From contig JAQGDG010000152.1 in assembly GCA_029844215.1 (NCBI GenBank), positions 239,633 to 303,632 of the forward strand: a stretch of DNA of 64,000 bases, given 5' to 3'. The position numbers and the translations under genes were made by a program. The notes beneath the pieces were generated by a model. That model ran no database searches. It saw only the letters and a list, made by a program, of their open reading frames with translations, and was not told the origin of the DNA. Positions 23,650 through 35,187 of this stretch are shown piece by piece. Each line of letters opens with the position of its first letter. Position 1 is the stretch's first letter. The stretch is from Przewalskia tangutica (Eukaryota; Streptophyta; Magnoliopsida; Solanales; Solanaceae).

Positions 23650-24345
23650 ATGCCTCGCGTGAGCAACCGGCCGGGAGGCAAAGCGTCGAGGAGGCTGCGG
23701 TAAAGTCTGAGAGGGTTACGTGGGCGAGCCCAATTATCACCTTGGGTGGTGCTTCATTCGGGAGTTACTGCGGCGTCACTAGCCCAGCGAGTTTATGCGG
23801 CGGCGATTCCTCTGCGGCCATGATATTTGAACGCCGGTTCCACGGCCAGGGAGCAGAGAATATAAATTTCAAGGAGGCGACCTGTTACTAACTATGGATT
23901 TAACTACGGAGAGCATACCGATGTACGCGAGTCTTGATGAATATCAACGAGAAGGTTGTGCAAGAGTAAGTTCTTGATTGAAGCGGCATGGCACGTATGC
24001 GGGCTTATGCGCGGCGAGAAAGCGTAGAGATCGGCGGGTTAACGAAGGGCGGCGAGAAGAGGCGAGCGGCAAGGTCCTTTGGTAACTTTCTGGCGAGTCA
24101 CCTCGCGTGGATTAGATTATGCCGTCCACGGTGCAAAAAGGTCCTCGCGGGGTTGATGCGTTCGGGGTATGCGGGAGTTGGTGAGAACTCCGGGCTTAGG
24201 TTCACGGTGTGGCGAGCGTCATCGGGAATGTCGTCTTTAGTTGGTGCTTGTTGTACTGCGGCCGTCGAGGGCCATGTGTCGAATGGGTGACTAGTAGGAG
24301 GACTTTGCCTTGATATCGGTGGGTAGTTCGTCACCTTCCCAGCTA
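23650..24345 (+). pseudogene. gag-like remnant of element 3
   Basis: Start at 23650-23652 (MPRVSNRPGG in the first frame), in the same place as in element 2. A frame at 23988-24290 reads 100 codons beginning MARMRAYARRESVEIGG. It corresponds to the element-2 gag middle and runs on until the shared segment begins. No zinc knuckle. Broken by frameshifts. Confidence 0.6.
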
Positions 24346-25000
24346 TCGCCCTGCAGGCGGTTTGATTAGAACGACTAAGGAGTGAAGCGATAGATATAGA
24401 TATATCTTTAACCTCTAGAGATCGGTATGTGTGATAAGGTGAGTATACCTTAAGTGCTATGTTACGATGGCGGTGTGTTAGTCGTGATTAGATCATGGTT
24501 GTTTAGCAGAGTAAGATTTTGGGGATAGAGAAGGTGTGAGCCTTAGAGCTTTTTACGTAAAGACCTTAGAGGTGAGGCCATCTCGAGAAAGGTGTAGTGT
24601 TATGTTTGACCCTTATCGGAAGTGCATAGTGCACGTGAGTTATGTTGGGATAGGTCCCAGTAGTGTGGAATGAAAGGGGTAGTTGAGCTAAGAAGGCCGC
24701 TAGGTTTTGAAGCGTGATTAGTGAGATTGTTCGGATCGGGAGCTAGTATTGTGCGGCGTTGCGGGTCGGGTTGAGGCCACGTTGCGGGTCAACCAGCGGT
24801 AGGTTTGGTGGTGGGGTCGGGTTGTGGTGGTCGCCTTGTGTTAGGAGTTGTGAGGGTGTTAGGCCCAAGTTTAGTTAACCCGTGCGAGTTCGTGGATGCG
24901 TTCGACGATGGTCGGGCGATGGGGGCAGCCATCGTGTTCTTGATCGGGGCCGTTTACTCATTGTGTTGAGTTATCGAAAGGTTGAAAGGCTGCGGGGTGC
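24346..25000 (+). other. Shared non-pol middle segment in element 3
   Basis: Equivalent of 11116-11760 in element 2: ATAGATATATCTTTAACC at about 24395, AAGGTGAGTATACC with GT at 24439, GGGTCAACCAGCGG at about 24786. It shows no reading frame conserved between the copies, since indels fall out of phase. Confidence 0.65.
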
Positions 25001-25149
25001 CTACCTTCACCTTATGTCGAACAGTGAAGCCCGAGTTGTGGCTATTTTTCGTTTTCTAAAAGTTTTACGAGCAAGATAGGAACTCGGTGAGTCTCGAATC
25101 ACATTCGCCCTCGGCCGATGTTTGGATTTGAGGATAGTTGCGAGTGTTG

Positions 25150-25870
25150 TCTCTGTTGAAGGAGTGTTTAAGCTACCATTTCGGTGTTCGGATATCGCCT
25201 TATGAAGCCTTGTAGGCGGAAGTGTAAGTTGTCGATCGATTGGTTCGATGTTGGCAAGGTTGACGGTTAGTTGAGCTTGTTCCCGGTAATTGTGGATAGT
25301 GAAGCTTGTCTAGAAGAAGTTACGCGGCTCACGAGAAATCGTGCGGATAATCGGCGGCAGCGCTTAGAGTTGAGTTGGCGGTCGGTCTTCTTGAAGGTAC
25401 CACCCGGTTTGGGTGCGGCGAGTTTTGAAGCGAGGAACTTAGCGAGTTACTTTGGGCCTTTGTGAGTTCATGTGAAGGATAGGCGGGTTGCCTATATGTT
25501 AGCATTTGCGTCCGGCGTAGGAAGCGATCGTCCGATCTTCGTATTGTGATGTTGGAAGTATCGGAGATCCATCGAGTGTTCCGATTATGATGACCACGTT
25601 AGAGATAGTAACCCGAGTTTTGGATCACGGCCGTATCGAATGTGGTATGAGTTCGAGTGTACGACATCCTCGGGATCATGGCGGCCGGTACCATTTGTTG
25701 GATCGTCGGACGAGGCTCGCGACAAAGTGACAAAAGTGGTACCATTTGTTGGAGTCGCTGAGAAGGTTAATGCCTCGAGCAAAGTGACTAAGTGGTATCT
25801 AAGGGGAGTAAAGAGAGAAGCGAGTATGTATGGCGAGCATAGTTGTTATCATTTGTTTTGTAAATAGAAG
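25150..25870 (+). pseudogene. Integrase C-terminal remnant of element 3
   Basis: Clearest of the three non-autonomous copies. SPYEAL lies at about 25195, WFDVG at about 25240, and an open frame at 25271-25465 contains LTRNRADNRRQRLEL and SVFLKVPPG. These match the last part of Gypsy integrase, where a short basic stretch leads into an FLKV motif. A VAYMLAF stretch and a DRPIF stretch follow near 25490-25540. The repeated VVPFVGVAE/VPFVGSSDE phrase near 25690-25760 stands where the chromodomain-like end should be. Confidence 0.7.
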
Positions 25871-26071
25871 GTGCTAAGGAAGTTTATTTTAGACCACGGT
25901 GAGAATTGTTTTGTGGTGATGATTAGAGGTGTTGTCCTCGTTGACTTAGATAGAAGTATGTGCGGGTGTTTTACGTGGCGTGGTCGGCGGGATTGTTTTC
26001 GTAAGTATAGCGGTGAAGACTATCTTGGCGCTTGTTTGAGACTTAGAAGGAACATTCGGGACGAATGTTTC

Positions 26072-26083
26072 TAAGGAGGAGAA
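26072..26083 (+). other. Polypurine tract of element 3
   Basis: AAGGAGGAGAA directly before the 3' LTR at 26084, downstream of CATTCGGGACGAATGTTTCT. It matches elements 2 and 5. Confidence 0.8.
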
Positions 26084-27448
26084 TGTTATACCGTATTTCC
26101 AGTATATGCGTGAGGCGTACATATAAAAGTTTAAAGCCTTGAGTAGGCAAAGTGGCTTGGCGATTTAACTTTGTTCCTGACACGGTTAAGTCGTTTTTTT
26201 GAAGCGTTTTCCACGGCTTTCGTAGGGAAAATTCCAGCTATGTCATTTCTAATTTTTGCGGATTTTTAGAGGCGAAACATTTTGGACCAACGGGAGGGTG
26301 ACATGTGTCACCTCACATTGGAAGCAAGTGGGCGGCACCAAAGGGAATTGTTGGGCACGTTTTGGCATTTTGTTGCCTAAAACATTTGGTCAATGTTTGG
26401 TAGGATATTTGTGTGGTTGATGACCAAGTGGGACCCACAACACATGGCTTAATCTACGCACACTTGCCTAACACTTGGAAGAATCATGGCCATTGGTTGG
26501 CCATTTCTTGACCTATAAATACCCCCCTTTGTTGATGAAATTCTTCATCCAAAAATCATTTCTAAGTGTTAAAAATCCTCCCCCTCGCTTGGTAGTGTTC
26601 TTGTCCAACACCATCCCCTCCCCTTGGCGAGAGCCCTCCCCCTCTAGTAGTGTGGTAGTGGGTACTCCCCACAGCCTAGTTGTCTCGTATAAAACACCCC
26701 ACTCTTGGTAGAAATACTCTCGAAAGTATTGTTATAATGCCCAATTACCTTAGCCATATACCTTGTAGTATTCTAAGGTTATACCTATACTAAAAGCCAG
26801 TTATACTATTATACTTCCGTCAGTCCACAAACCAGACCTAAGTAAATCTTCACCGTAGTTGAAGTTATTAGTAGAAGTTGGTTAGAACTTCTAAGGGTTG
26901 TTTGGAGGCCAGTCGGAGCGCCTTGTGAGTAGGAGCTAAACCTTGCTCGGGATCGACATTTAAACTAGGATAATTATGGGCTTATCGGTAATTATCTCGT
27001 CCTCTATTGTGATTGGAAATTACATATTGTTAGAATATATAGTTGAAGTATACTATATATAGAACTGAGCGTAGTTATCGGCAATGTCTTTTGACTTAAG
27101 CTGAATAATACTTACGGCAATGTCTTGCGACTTAAGCTGAATTTAAAGAAGAATCTTGTTGTAATTACATAGGGTGTATTACGGTGAACTTGTGTAGTAG
27201 TGCAGTGGAGTAGAATTGTGCAGTTAGGGTTAGGCGTATAACACTTGGTTGGCTTGGTAGTGGCCTCGGTAGAGAGGAGATTCTGTTGTTGCGGGAAAAT
27301 TGCCGAATTTTGGTAGAATGTTCTCTGATGAGATCTAAATGTTAATGCGCCTTGTGGCCTTATAGGTTGAAGTACTACGTGTGGCGCGATCTACTTGGCA
27401 AGGAGTAGCGGCGGTTGGAAGTACTTGGGCGTTTTGCTATTAGTCGAT
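26084..27448 (+). repeat. 3' LTR of element 3, first part
   Basis: First 1365 bases of the LTR, from TGTTATACCG. TATA-like box at 26514-26521. Interrupted by element 4 immediately after TCGAT at 27444-27448. It matches 20047-21409 of the 5' LTR with scattered indels. Confidence 0.93.
27444..27448. repeat. Target-site duplication of element 4 (left copy)
   Basis: TCGAT, repeated at 38085-38089. The empty site TAGTCGATACTCG is present once at 21403 in the paired 5' LTR of element 3. Confidence 0.93.
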
Positions 27449-28021
27449 TGTCACGACCCGACCAGGGCGCGGCCCGGTGCCCTACAGGCACCCGTTGGTA
27501 TCGTCGAGAATAGCAGCGGAACATACACAACATAAACACAGTGTAAATAATATACAACACAGGCTGGCCAGATGGGGCGCCTTCCATAATATAAACAAAG
27601 CCAAAAGTGCAACTTTACAACTCTGTTCTTACGGACCACGTATGTGAATACGGACCTCTAGGAATAACAAGCGTGGCGGGCGGGGCCGCCATACCCACGA
27701 ATGTACATAATCTACAACATCGGGGAAAAAGCGTACCAAAAGAAAGACAAGCCTCAGGAGAATGGAGCTTAGGCGTCCAGTAAATGATCTAGAGTGTGGA
27801 TCCGCACCTTACCACTTTCTGCGGCATGAGCGCGGCCCAGGAAGGGGTCGATTACACAATATGTACTAAGTATGTAAAAGCGGAAATCTTGTAATTACAT
27901 CATAAGTCAAAACCAAAGCAGGAGGCATGTATGAAAATCAAAATCTGATCGTGTGCCTTGCTAACAATGAGAGTAAAATAGGTGTATACTTACGAAAAAT
28001 AGGATTTGACATCCTACTCAC

Positions 28022-28195
28022 GGGACTATTTCACCCGCATAGGTCCGTGGACTGCGTGGTATTCTCGCATGGGACTATTTCACCGCGTAAGCCCTTACGG
28101 ACTCGCGTGAGGTATTCCTCGCATAAGTGGGCGCGCGTGGGACTATTTCACCGCGTAAGCCGCTTATGGACTCGCGTGAGGTATTCCTCGCATCG
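28022..28195. repeat. Tandem array, 48-69 base units x 3
   Basis: Units start at 28022, 28070 and 28139 with GGGACTATTTCACCGCGTA, followed by GGACTCGCGTGAGGTATTCC. The same array is in the paired LTR at 35770-35940. Confidence 0.85.
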
Positions 28196-29165
28196 TGGTT
28201 AGCAAATCACGGAAATATACAATGCCACAATCGGGAATGACCCATGACGAATAATATATCATTAGCCCAAATCAGGCTATCACACATAACATAAGCTCTA
28301 TCGACATCATGCGATATATAATCAAGTTAAGAAATCCCTAACTCTTACTATTCTTGTTCATATACACTCTCATTTTAGTTTACCTAAGGCACTATCATGT
28401 CTTTTATAAAAATCAGAATTTAACCCAAAGTACTACGTCTTCTATGCTTTTAAAATGACTCATTTCATTATAAAACTTCCAAGATACTAATAAGCGTAGT
28501 ATCAGTGACAATTTCTTTTCAAGACAAGTCACAATACTTTTAGAAATAAAATATGGCTTCTAAATCAAGTGACTCGTGTCTTATAAAACCTTAGGCAATT
28601 GATGCCTTAAAATCGAATTCCCTTCCATTAAATCAAGTCATTTATCTTTCCATCAAGTCAATATAACCAACTCCCATAAAGTCGTTATATTCACTTTATG
28701 CCTTAGTCATGTACAATTTCTATCGAGGACTTATCGTTTTTAAAGCGACACAAGTATTACATACTTTAAAATTCTTCAAGCCCTTATCTTTAACAAGACT
28801 TAAGACATCTTTCATATTCTCGAAGAAGTGAGTTAAATCTCTAACTCACCCGACTTGGCCTTTCGTAAAACAAGTAGAGTATGTCAAAGTCTTGTACGTC
28901 TACCGTACTATATACGTGAAACTAGTCATGCTCAAAGATAGGAAAAGTTCTACATACCTCGTCGGGTCAAACCACTTGCCAAGTACAAAGTCCCGCCGTA
29001 GTATGTCAACTATAATGTTCATAATACGTCTATTTAGGCCTTACTTCAATCGTAGAATATCATAAGTGTTAAGTCACATATTCTACGGAAAATCGGACGA
29101 CACCTCCTTTGTATTTACTCACTTTGCCACCTCTTTCAAGTAGGAAATACAATAACCAAAGCAAC

Positions 29166-29365
29166 CCCAATTGGCTCACAACAATATAAAAGATAATCGA
29201 TGCAAATGACTAACTAAACAGCCCCGATTGGCTCACAATCAATATAGCGGGTAGTTGATGCAAATGACTAACTTCATGACCCCAATTGGCTCACAATCAA
29301 TATAGCGGGTAGTTCAATGCAAATGACTAACTAAACAGCCCCAATTGGCTCACAATTTATATTCA
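29166..29365. repeat. Tandem array, 56-60 base units x 3.5
   Basis: Units begin at about 29166, 29222, 29281 and 29340 with CCCAATTGGCTCACAATC, and include GATGCAAATGACTAACTAAA. The paired array in the other LTR is 36906-37095. Confidence 0.88.
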
Positions 29366-30322
29366 ACCCAAATTTGTAGCATAACATGATAACAAGTCGC
29401 ATTTGATTATTATAACCATAATCCTTAAGTCGATGACATGCGACGGTTCTAACAACGATTAAATTGTAATTCAACTTAGTCATGGCTTATTTTACATTTC
29501 GGTTCCAAGGCTATGATCAATCCATTATTCGAATAACTTCAATATAACAACCGTACTAGTAACATGCAAAGCTAACAACAATAAACTAGCTATCCTTGTA
29601 ATACTTTCAAAAACAAGATTATACCTCAAAGAGACCTAATCGAGTCCAAATCGAAATCGCTCCTTAGTAGTCTAGAACCTCTCCAAGCCACTTCAATCCG
29701 CTTGTTGAGACCCTTAGAACAACACCACCAATTAACCTTCAAATTTCCAAACAAAACCTAGAAAAACCCTTTAGGTTTTTCGTTTGCGACTAACAGAAAA
29801 AATCTTTTTCCAAGATTTTTCTATTGAGATATGCTTATAATACACATAAGAACCTTGGTTTAAAGTGTGGAAACAAATGGACAAGCAATTTTTTTTTCTC
29901 TCTAGTGAAAGGAGAGCCTTCCTTGTGTGGTCTTCAATTTTTGTGTAAAATTTTCTAAGTGTAATGTCTCTCTTGCTACTAGTATAATATAAAGGGGTCA
30001 TGGAGGGTTAAGATGCATCCAAATGTGAGGCTTGGATAAGCTCTTGCAAGTCAAGACTTATTGACTAATTGACTTGGTCAAGTTTGTCATGCTACACACT
30101 TGAGACTTTAGCCTTAGAAGACTTGAGGAAATGACCATAATGGCCATGCCATTTCGTCCAAGAGCATATCTAAGGGGGTGACACGTGTCGCCCTCCCATT
30201 CGTTACAATAGTACATTCTCGACAATTCCATAATTTAGATAAATTTACAAGTCTCGAATCCTTAACATTTGTGAGTTCTTACTTACGTTCTTAAGGCGTA
30301 TCCTGCAATTACGAGTGTAACA

Positions 30323-30345
30323 TTCTTCCCCCAGAAACATTCGTC
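30323..30345 (-). other. Polypurine tract region of element 4
   Basis: On the minus strand, GTTTCTGGGGGAAGAATG ends at the LTR start. It follows the conserved ACATTCGGGACGAATGTTTCT. It is short but correctly placed. Confidence 0.7.
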
Positions 30346-30518
30346 CCGAATGTTCTTTGATCAAACTAAATTAACGACATAGTTTCCTTTCACAACCCGA
30401 CATACCAAAAATGCCACTCATGGCCACTTAAAAGCGTTTAAGCGAAAAGCGCTTCAATTAACACTGACGATGAGGAAAATGAAATACGAAGGTATAGGAA
30501 ATAAGTGAGGATACCTCC

Positions 30519-31109
30519 TCAGCATGTCCTCCTCGCTTCCCAAGTCATCTCCTCGGTTATCATTTCTCCACGGGACTTTGTGGAAGCTACATCCTCAGTC
30601 GCGATCGCGACACAGCGATCGAGTATCGCTATGGGACTCTCCTCATACGATAACCCTCTGTCACTGGACCTCACTAGTAGGAAAACTCTCATTGGATCCA
30701 AACACACTTCCATGACATAGAGACATGGAAGGCCGGATGTACCGCCTCTAACTCGATGGCGGATCCAACTCATAAGCAACTGTCCCACTCTACGGACGAT
30801 CTGGTAGGGCCCGATGTACCTTGGTGAGTTTCCCTTCTTACGAATCTCATCACACCGCCGTGGGTGACACCTTGAAGACCCAATCGTGCACGAAACTCCA
30901 AATGCCTTCGCGATTATCCGCGTATGACCTGCGACTACGAGTGCTAACGGTCTCTCTGGATAAGCCGCCTTATCCAGCCTGTGTACCAAATGCAGGCCAA
31001 CTAAGCGTACCTGCGCCCGTCGAACCAACGATCGGCGACTGCATTCCGCCCATATAAAGCCTCGTATGGCGCCATCGTATCTTGGAATGGTAGGTGTTAT
31101 TATAAGCAA
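30519..31109 (-). pseudogene. Integrase C-terminus and chromodomain-like tail (element 4)
   Basis: The longest open frame in the element (196 codons, minus strand). About residues 88-110 hold RKKGNSPRYIGPYQIVRRVG, the conserved end of Gypsy integrase. Near residues 150-165 is LSYEESPIAILDR, then EMTWEA near the end. LSYEE...ILDR...TWEA is the remnant pattern of the C-terminal chromodomain region of Tekay/Del-type chromoviruses, thought to guide insertion into heterochromatin. The methyl-lysine-binding aromatic cage cannot be confirmed. The frame ends about 190 bases before the LTR. Confidence 0.75.
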
Positions 31110-31665
31110 ACTCCACGAGGCAAATGATCCCCCGGCTACCAGAAATCAATCACGCGAGCTCGCGGCGTATCCTCGAAGTGCGGATAGTGCGCTCTGCTGC
31201 CGTCGATCGAGGTGAAATCTTTGTCTTTGAGACTCACTGTGTCCCTAAACCATACGGAAAGACCTCGAGAAGTTAGCGTAAGCGGGCTCCCCTATCGGAT
31301 ATAATCGACTCGGAACACCGTGCGACCTCACTATCTCTCGGATGTACAATCGGCATAGTCCTCGGTGGCGTCGTCTGATGGAAGGAAATGGGCTGATTTA
31401 AATCGACTGTCAACAATAACCCAAATGGAGTCGTACTTCCTCTCGAGTGCGAGGTAACCTGTAACAAAGTCCATGTTGATCATCTCCACTTCCAGTCGGA
31501 ATCTCGATAGGCTGATAAACCACGGGCCTCGGTGCTCGACCTTGACCTGGCGGCAATTAGGACATCGTGCAACAAAACACGCCACGTCCTCTTGAGCCAT
31601 CCACCAATACAAACATCGAGGTCATGGTACATCTTGGTCGACCCGGATGAATAGAATAACGAGCA
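31110..31665 (-). pseudogene. Integrase zinc-binding and core region (element 4)
   Basis: A 93-codon frame at 31331-31612 reads MYWWMAQEDVACFVARCPNC near its start, the HHCC zinc-finger end with the two cysteines of CPNC. It continues with EMINMDFVTGYLAL, where the aspartate of MDFVTG is the first catalytic Asp of the D,D-35-E core, then SIWVIVDSRFKSAHFLP. The rest of the core, including the second Asp and the Glu, lies in other frames between 31110 and 31330 and could not be confirmed. Confidence 0.85.
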
Positions 31666-31929
31666 TGTGTGCCTCACGAGAATCTGCTGTCGGAGCCACG
31701 CATCGGGAACACCTGGGCCCTCAAATCTCGGCCACCCAGTGGTACCTCGAATAGACTCTTCTCCTCGAAGAGCTGCATCGATACCGTACCAACTGGGTCC
31801 TCAAGCGTCGCATCTTCACCTCATCAATGATGGAAGACTCGGCAACCTCACGAACCGTACCCACTATCGTCGGTGTCGATCAATGAACCCCAAGGCTCGC
31901 TAAGCGGTGGATCGGCGGACCGTATCTGT

Positions 31930-32590
31930 CTCTGCAGTGTACCTCACGATAGGCTCCCATAGATCTACGACTCAAGGCATCGGCAACTCGTTGGCTTTCC
32001 GGATGGTATAGAATATCAACATCATAGTCTTTCGTGACTCTAACCACCGTCTGTCTCAAATTCGGCTCCTACTGCTGAAGATATCTTTGGAGGCTCTTGT
32101 GGTGCAGTATAAATATCCACATGAACCCCGTACAAAAAGTGTCTCCAAATCTTGAGGCATGAATAACGCGGCCAACTCTAAGTCATGGGTAGGGTAATTC
32201 CTCTCATGCTTCCGTAGCTGCGGAAGCATAGGCTATAACCTTGCCGTCTTTGCGTCGAACACACCCTGGCCGATGCAGGGCATCACAATAGATCACGTAC
32301 CCATCTAACCGCCAGGAAGAGTAAGAACCGGGTGTAGTCAACCTTTCTTTCGGCCGGAAACCCTTCGCAAGCCTCGTCCCTGGAACTTGGGCGCCATACG
32401 AGTCGACCTAGTCAGCGGTCTTTGAAATCGAAACAAGCGCTCCACAAACTGCGATAATAACACGGTCCTAAGCTGCGCCGCCGGTCGGAGTAGTAGGTCT
32501 CGGCCAAGACTTGGCCTCAATCTTTGCGTATCTACGAACACCATCAGCCCGATAATATGCCCGGGAATGCCACTGAGGCTAACAAAACTC
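31930..32590 (-). pseudogene. RNase H region (element 4)
   Basis: Minus-strand remnants after RT. At 32338-32592 the segment FVERLFRFQRPLTRSTR is the tether between RT and RNase H. Near 32250-32225 GKVIAYAS is the strand before the RNase H active-site region, and a YTAPQEPP-like segment near 32100 sits where the TDHKSL stretch belongs. Frames change at least four times. The RNase H removes RNA from the RNA-DNA hybrid during reverse transcription in functional relatives. Confidence 0.75.
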
Positions 32591-33200
32591 ACACTTGGAG
32601 AACTTGGCGAATAGCTGCGGCTCGGAGAATCCCAATCTGATCCTCAAGTGATCTGCATGCTCTGCTCTGTCGCGAATAAACGAGGATGTCATCGATGAAT
32701 ACTATCACAAATGTATCCAAAAATGGCTTGAACACGGTTCATCAAATCCATGAATACTGTTGGGCGTTGGTCAAACCGAAAGACATAACCACGAACTCAT
32801 AGTGCCCATCAAGGTCTGAATGCGATCTTTGGGATATACGCCTCTCGGACTCGAACGATGATAACGGACGCGAGTCTATCTTTGAAAACACCTCGCACCT
32901 GCAATGGTCAAACAAATCATCAATCACGGGGAGAATTACTATTCTTAATGGTTACCTTATTCGTGCTGTAGTCAACACACATCTGCGGCGTCCATCCTTC
33001 TTCTTTACAAACAATCGGCGCTCCCGGGGAGATACACTAGGCACGATAAAGCCTTTCTCCGGCCAAATCTTTGGTGGTCCTTGGCTCCTCAACTCGCGGT
33101 GCCATCTGTATGGCGGAATGGAAATAGGTCGAGTGTCGGCAGCGTGTCAATACAAAACTCGATCTCCTCTCGGGAGGATACGGAAGATCATGCAGGAACA
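32591..33200 (-). pseudogene. Reverse transcriptase region (element 4)
   Basis: Minus-strand RT remnant. The 61-codon frame at 32742-32927 contains IDDLFDH, FSKID and GHYEFVVMSFGLTNA, the palm motifs before the catalytic box. The catalytic FIDD of FVIVFIDDILVYSR is encoded at 32699-32688 in a neighbouring frame. The N-terminal part around 33160-33060 shows LHDLPYPPER. At least three frameshifts separate these pieces. The catalytic aspartates are present, but no continuous domain can be made. Confidence 0.88.
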
Positions 33201-33690
33201 CGTCGGAAACTCCTAACCAGTGCTTGGTGAAGAAGCGCGCCGGCCTGCGTATCAAATACCGAACGGATGATAGATGTAACCATGCGCACCATCTTCCTAG
33301 CCTTGAGGTAAGAAATAAACCTACCGCCGGCGATCTTTGTGTTGCCCTCCACTCGATAAGCGGCTCGCCAGAAGCGGAACGAACCAACTGTCTCTACGGT
33401 CAGCGTTGGCATAACGAAGCCAACCATCCATACCCATAATGACATCAAAATCGTCATCTCGGCTCTATCAAGTCTGCGGTCGGCGATGTAAATAAATCTG
33501 GACACCCTCTATACACGCTCGGCTAACACCGAATCACCCATTTGGCGTAGCTACCTCAAGCGGCTCTATCGACCGGCTCTATCCGGTCTACCCATGATAA
33601 GAGGGGACACATAGGACAAGGTAGAACACGGATCTATCAATGCATAAACATCACGACTGAAATCGGTAATGTACGTGGCGGCGTCGGAAG
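33201..33690 (-). pseudogene. Protease and linker region (element 4)
   Basis: A 105-codon frame at 33188-33505 has MTILMSLWVWMVGF in the place of the usual MDWL segment, then GRFISYLKARKMVR, a linker landmark between protease and RT. Upstream, around 33640-33620 (minus), the active-site area reads IDPCSTLSYVSP. Gypsy proteases have D-S/T-G or D-P-G at this point, so the glycine appears replaced by cysteine, which would abolish activity. Confidence 0.75.
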
Positions 33691-34990
33691 CCTCACGATC
33701 TGGCGGTGGCTAGAGAATATATGCGGTTCGGGGACGCTAGAATGGAACCACCACCACGACCTCTACGCGGCTGCACTGTCGTGAGTACCACGCCTCGGGC
33801 GTATAACCTGAAGGAGAAGAAGACCCGGCAAGCGATCCGTCGGTGTCTTTGTACCACCACCATCTTGCCTCTGAGCGGACAATCTCTCTTGAATGGCCCG
33901 TCAGCCCGCAGAGTAACAACCTCCTGCGAGAACACGACACTCGCACAGGTGAGATCTACGCATCGAGCACAGGAGTGTGGGTGGTCTCGATCGGCGAGAA
34001 TCTCTGCCTCTGCGAAATCCACGAAGACACGGAGCCACTGCTCTGGCCCGACCTGCGATCGGACCTCGCGAGCCGTGTGGAGCACTCTGTCTTTGGTGGA
34101 AAGTGGACCCGATCTGCTGCGGAGGCTGTCGCCTCGAAGCGCCACGAGACCACGATGTCACAGCCTCTTGGTGGCTGCGTCAATCTGGTCCTCCCTTTCT
34201 CTATCCTCGATCCCCTGTGCATAGGCCTGCATCCTAGCAATGTCATCTGGTGAAGAGCCACCCCAAGCATCTTGTGATCATATGGGTCTAACCCCATCAC
34301 ATAACGATGCACTCTATCCGCCATGCTTTCCTACAATAGTCTGTGCGTGCACGGCCAGAGTCAAACTCAGTGTACTCACTGGGTCCTCCTGATTACGCAA
34401 GGTCAAAAATCTGTCTACTCGGGCCCTCCTCATCTCGGGAGGCAAAAAGTGATCCATAAAGGCCTCTGTAAACTCCTCCCAAACAGCTGGAAGAGCATCA
34501 TCACCTCTCGAAAGCAACCACGACTCAAACAGTTCAACGCAATATCGCGTACCGGTAGAGGCTAGTGTAACAGACTCTGTCTCTGAAGCCCTAAGAACTG
34601 CGGTCATTGTGTGTCGAGCGAACTCCTGCGGATCCTCATGGACCTTGAACCATAAAACTCGGGTGGATTACATCCCGAGAAAATCCCTAATCCATAAGCC
34701 CATCGGCTCTAGGGTGGGCTGCTGCTCACCGTGTTGCCAGCTACTATACTAGTCGATAACCGAATCTGCTCCGTAGTCTCTATGCTCGGTGGTGGTGAGG
34801 CTGGAGAGTGCAGTATCGGAACCTCTGGAGCTACTGCCGCTCTCGGCTCCTCTAATCCTGTCGGCGTGGTGAACTCAACGACCGCCTCTTACCTCGGGCA
34901 TAGTGCGTGCACGAGCCGTGTGACTCTGAGTACCGCTTAGCGACTCTCTGCTGCGCCTTGCCAGGCCACCGGTCGCTTTCGTGGAGGCAT
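33691..34990 (-). pseudogene. gag (element 4)
   Basis: Start codon at 34990-34988 (minus), opening MPPRKRPVAWQGAAESR, about 185 bases after the PBS. The 97-codon frame at 34314-34607 holds EEFTEAFMDHFLPPEMRRAR, the hallmark of the retrotransposon gag domain. A CCHC zinc knuckle (CYSCGLTGHFKRDC pattern) is recognisable at 33918-33879, but two single-base losses break it. A GRGGG-rich end with NRIYSLAT follows before protease. Gag would form the virus-like particle and bind element RNA in intact relatives. Confidence 0.85.
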
Positions 34991-35174
34991 AGTTGTTTCA
35001 TAAGAAGAGGTCGAGAGGATTCAACCTAATAAGGCGACTCAATGCACGATCTCGGAGAGAAGAATGGAAACCAATCCTAAATGTCCTGTAGCCTCACGAT
35101 TATAGATGTGGTGCCTGACACCGATAATCAAGACTCTACTAGACACGATGCGTAGACACTTTCGAGGACTAAGC

Positions 35175-35187
35175 GCTCACGATACCA
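35175..35187 (-). other. Primer-binding site of element 4
   Basis: Minus-strand TGGTATCGTGAGC, the same variant as in element 1, 4 bases inside the LTR edge at 35192. Confidence 0.87.

Larger units (their letters stand above)
27449..30322 (-). repeat. 3' LTR of element 4 (2.87 kb)
   Basis: TGTCACGACCCG at 27449 to GTGTAACA at 30322. The internal neighbour on the right is the polypurine tract and the reversed ACATTCGGGACGAATGTT end. Holds two tandem arrays (28022-28195 and 29166-29365) and a G-box at 30180-30189. No CCTATAAATA box. An AT-rich TTTATATTATA at 29983-29993 (minus) is the best TATA candidate. Confidence 0.94.

Noticed and set aside
28022..28195. Regularly spaced direct repeats resembling a CRISPR array
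   Set aside because: Units are 48-69 bases and imperfect, with no unique spacers. The array is copied in both LTRs of a plant retrotransposon, so it is an LTR tandem repeat. The same applies to 29166-29365 and 19834-20040.
33706..34253. Plus-strand frames of 136-172 codons
   Set aside because: They are antisense to the gag of element 4, where the minus strand carries the zinc knuckle and the gag motifs.
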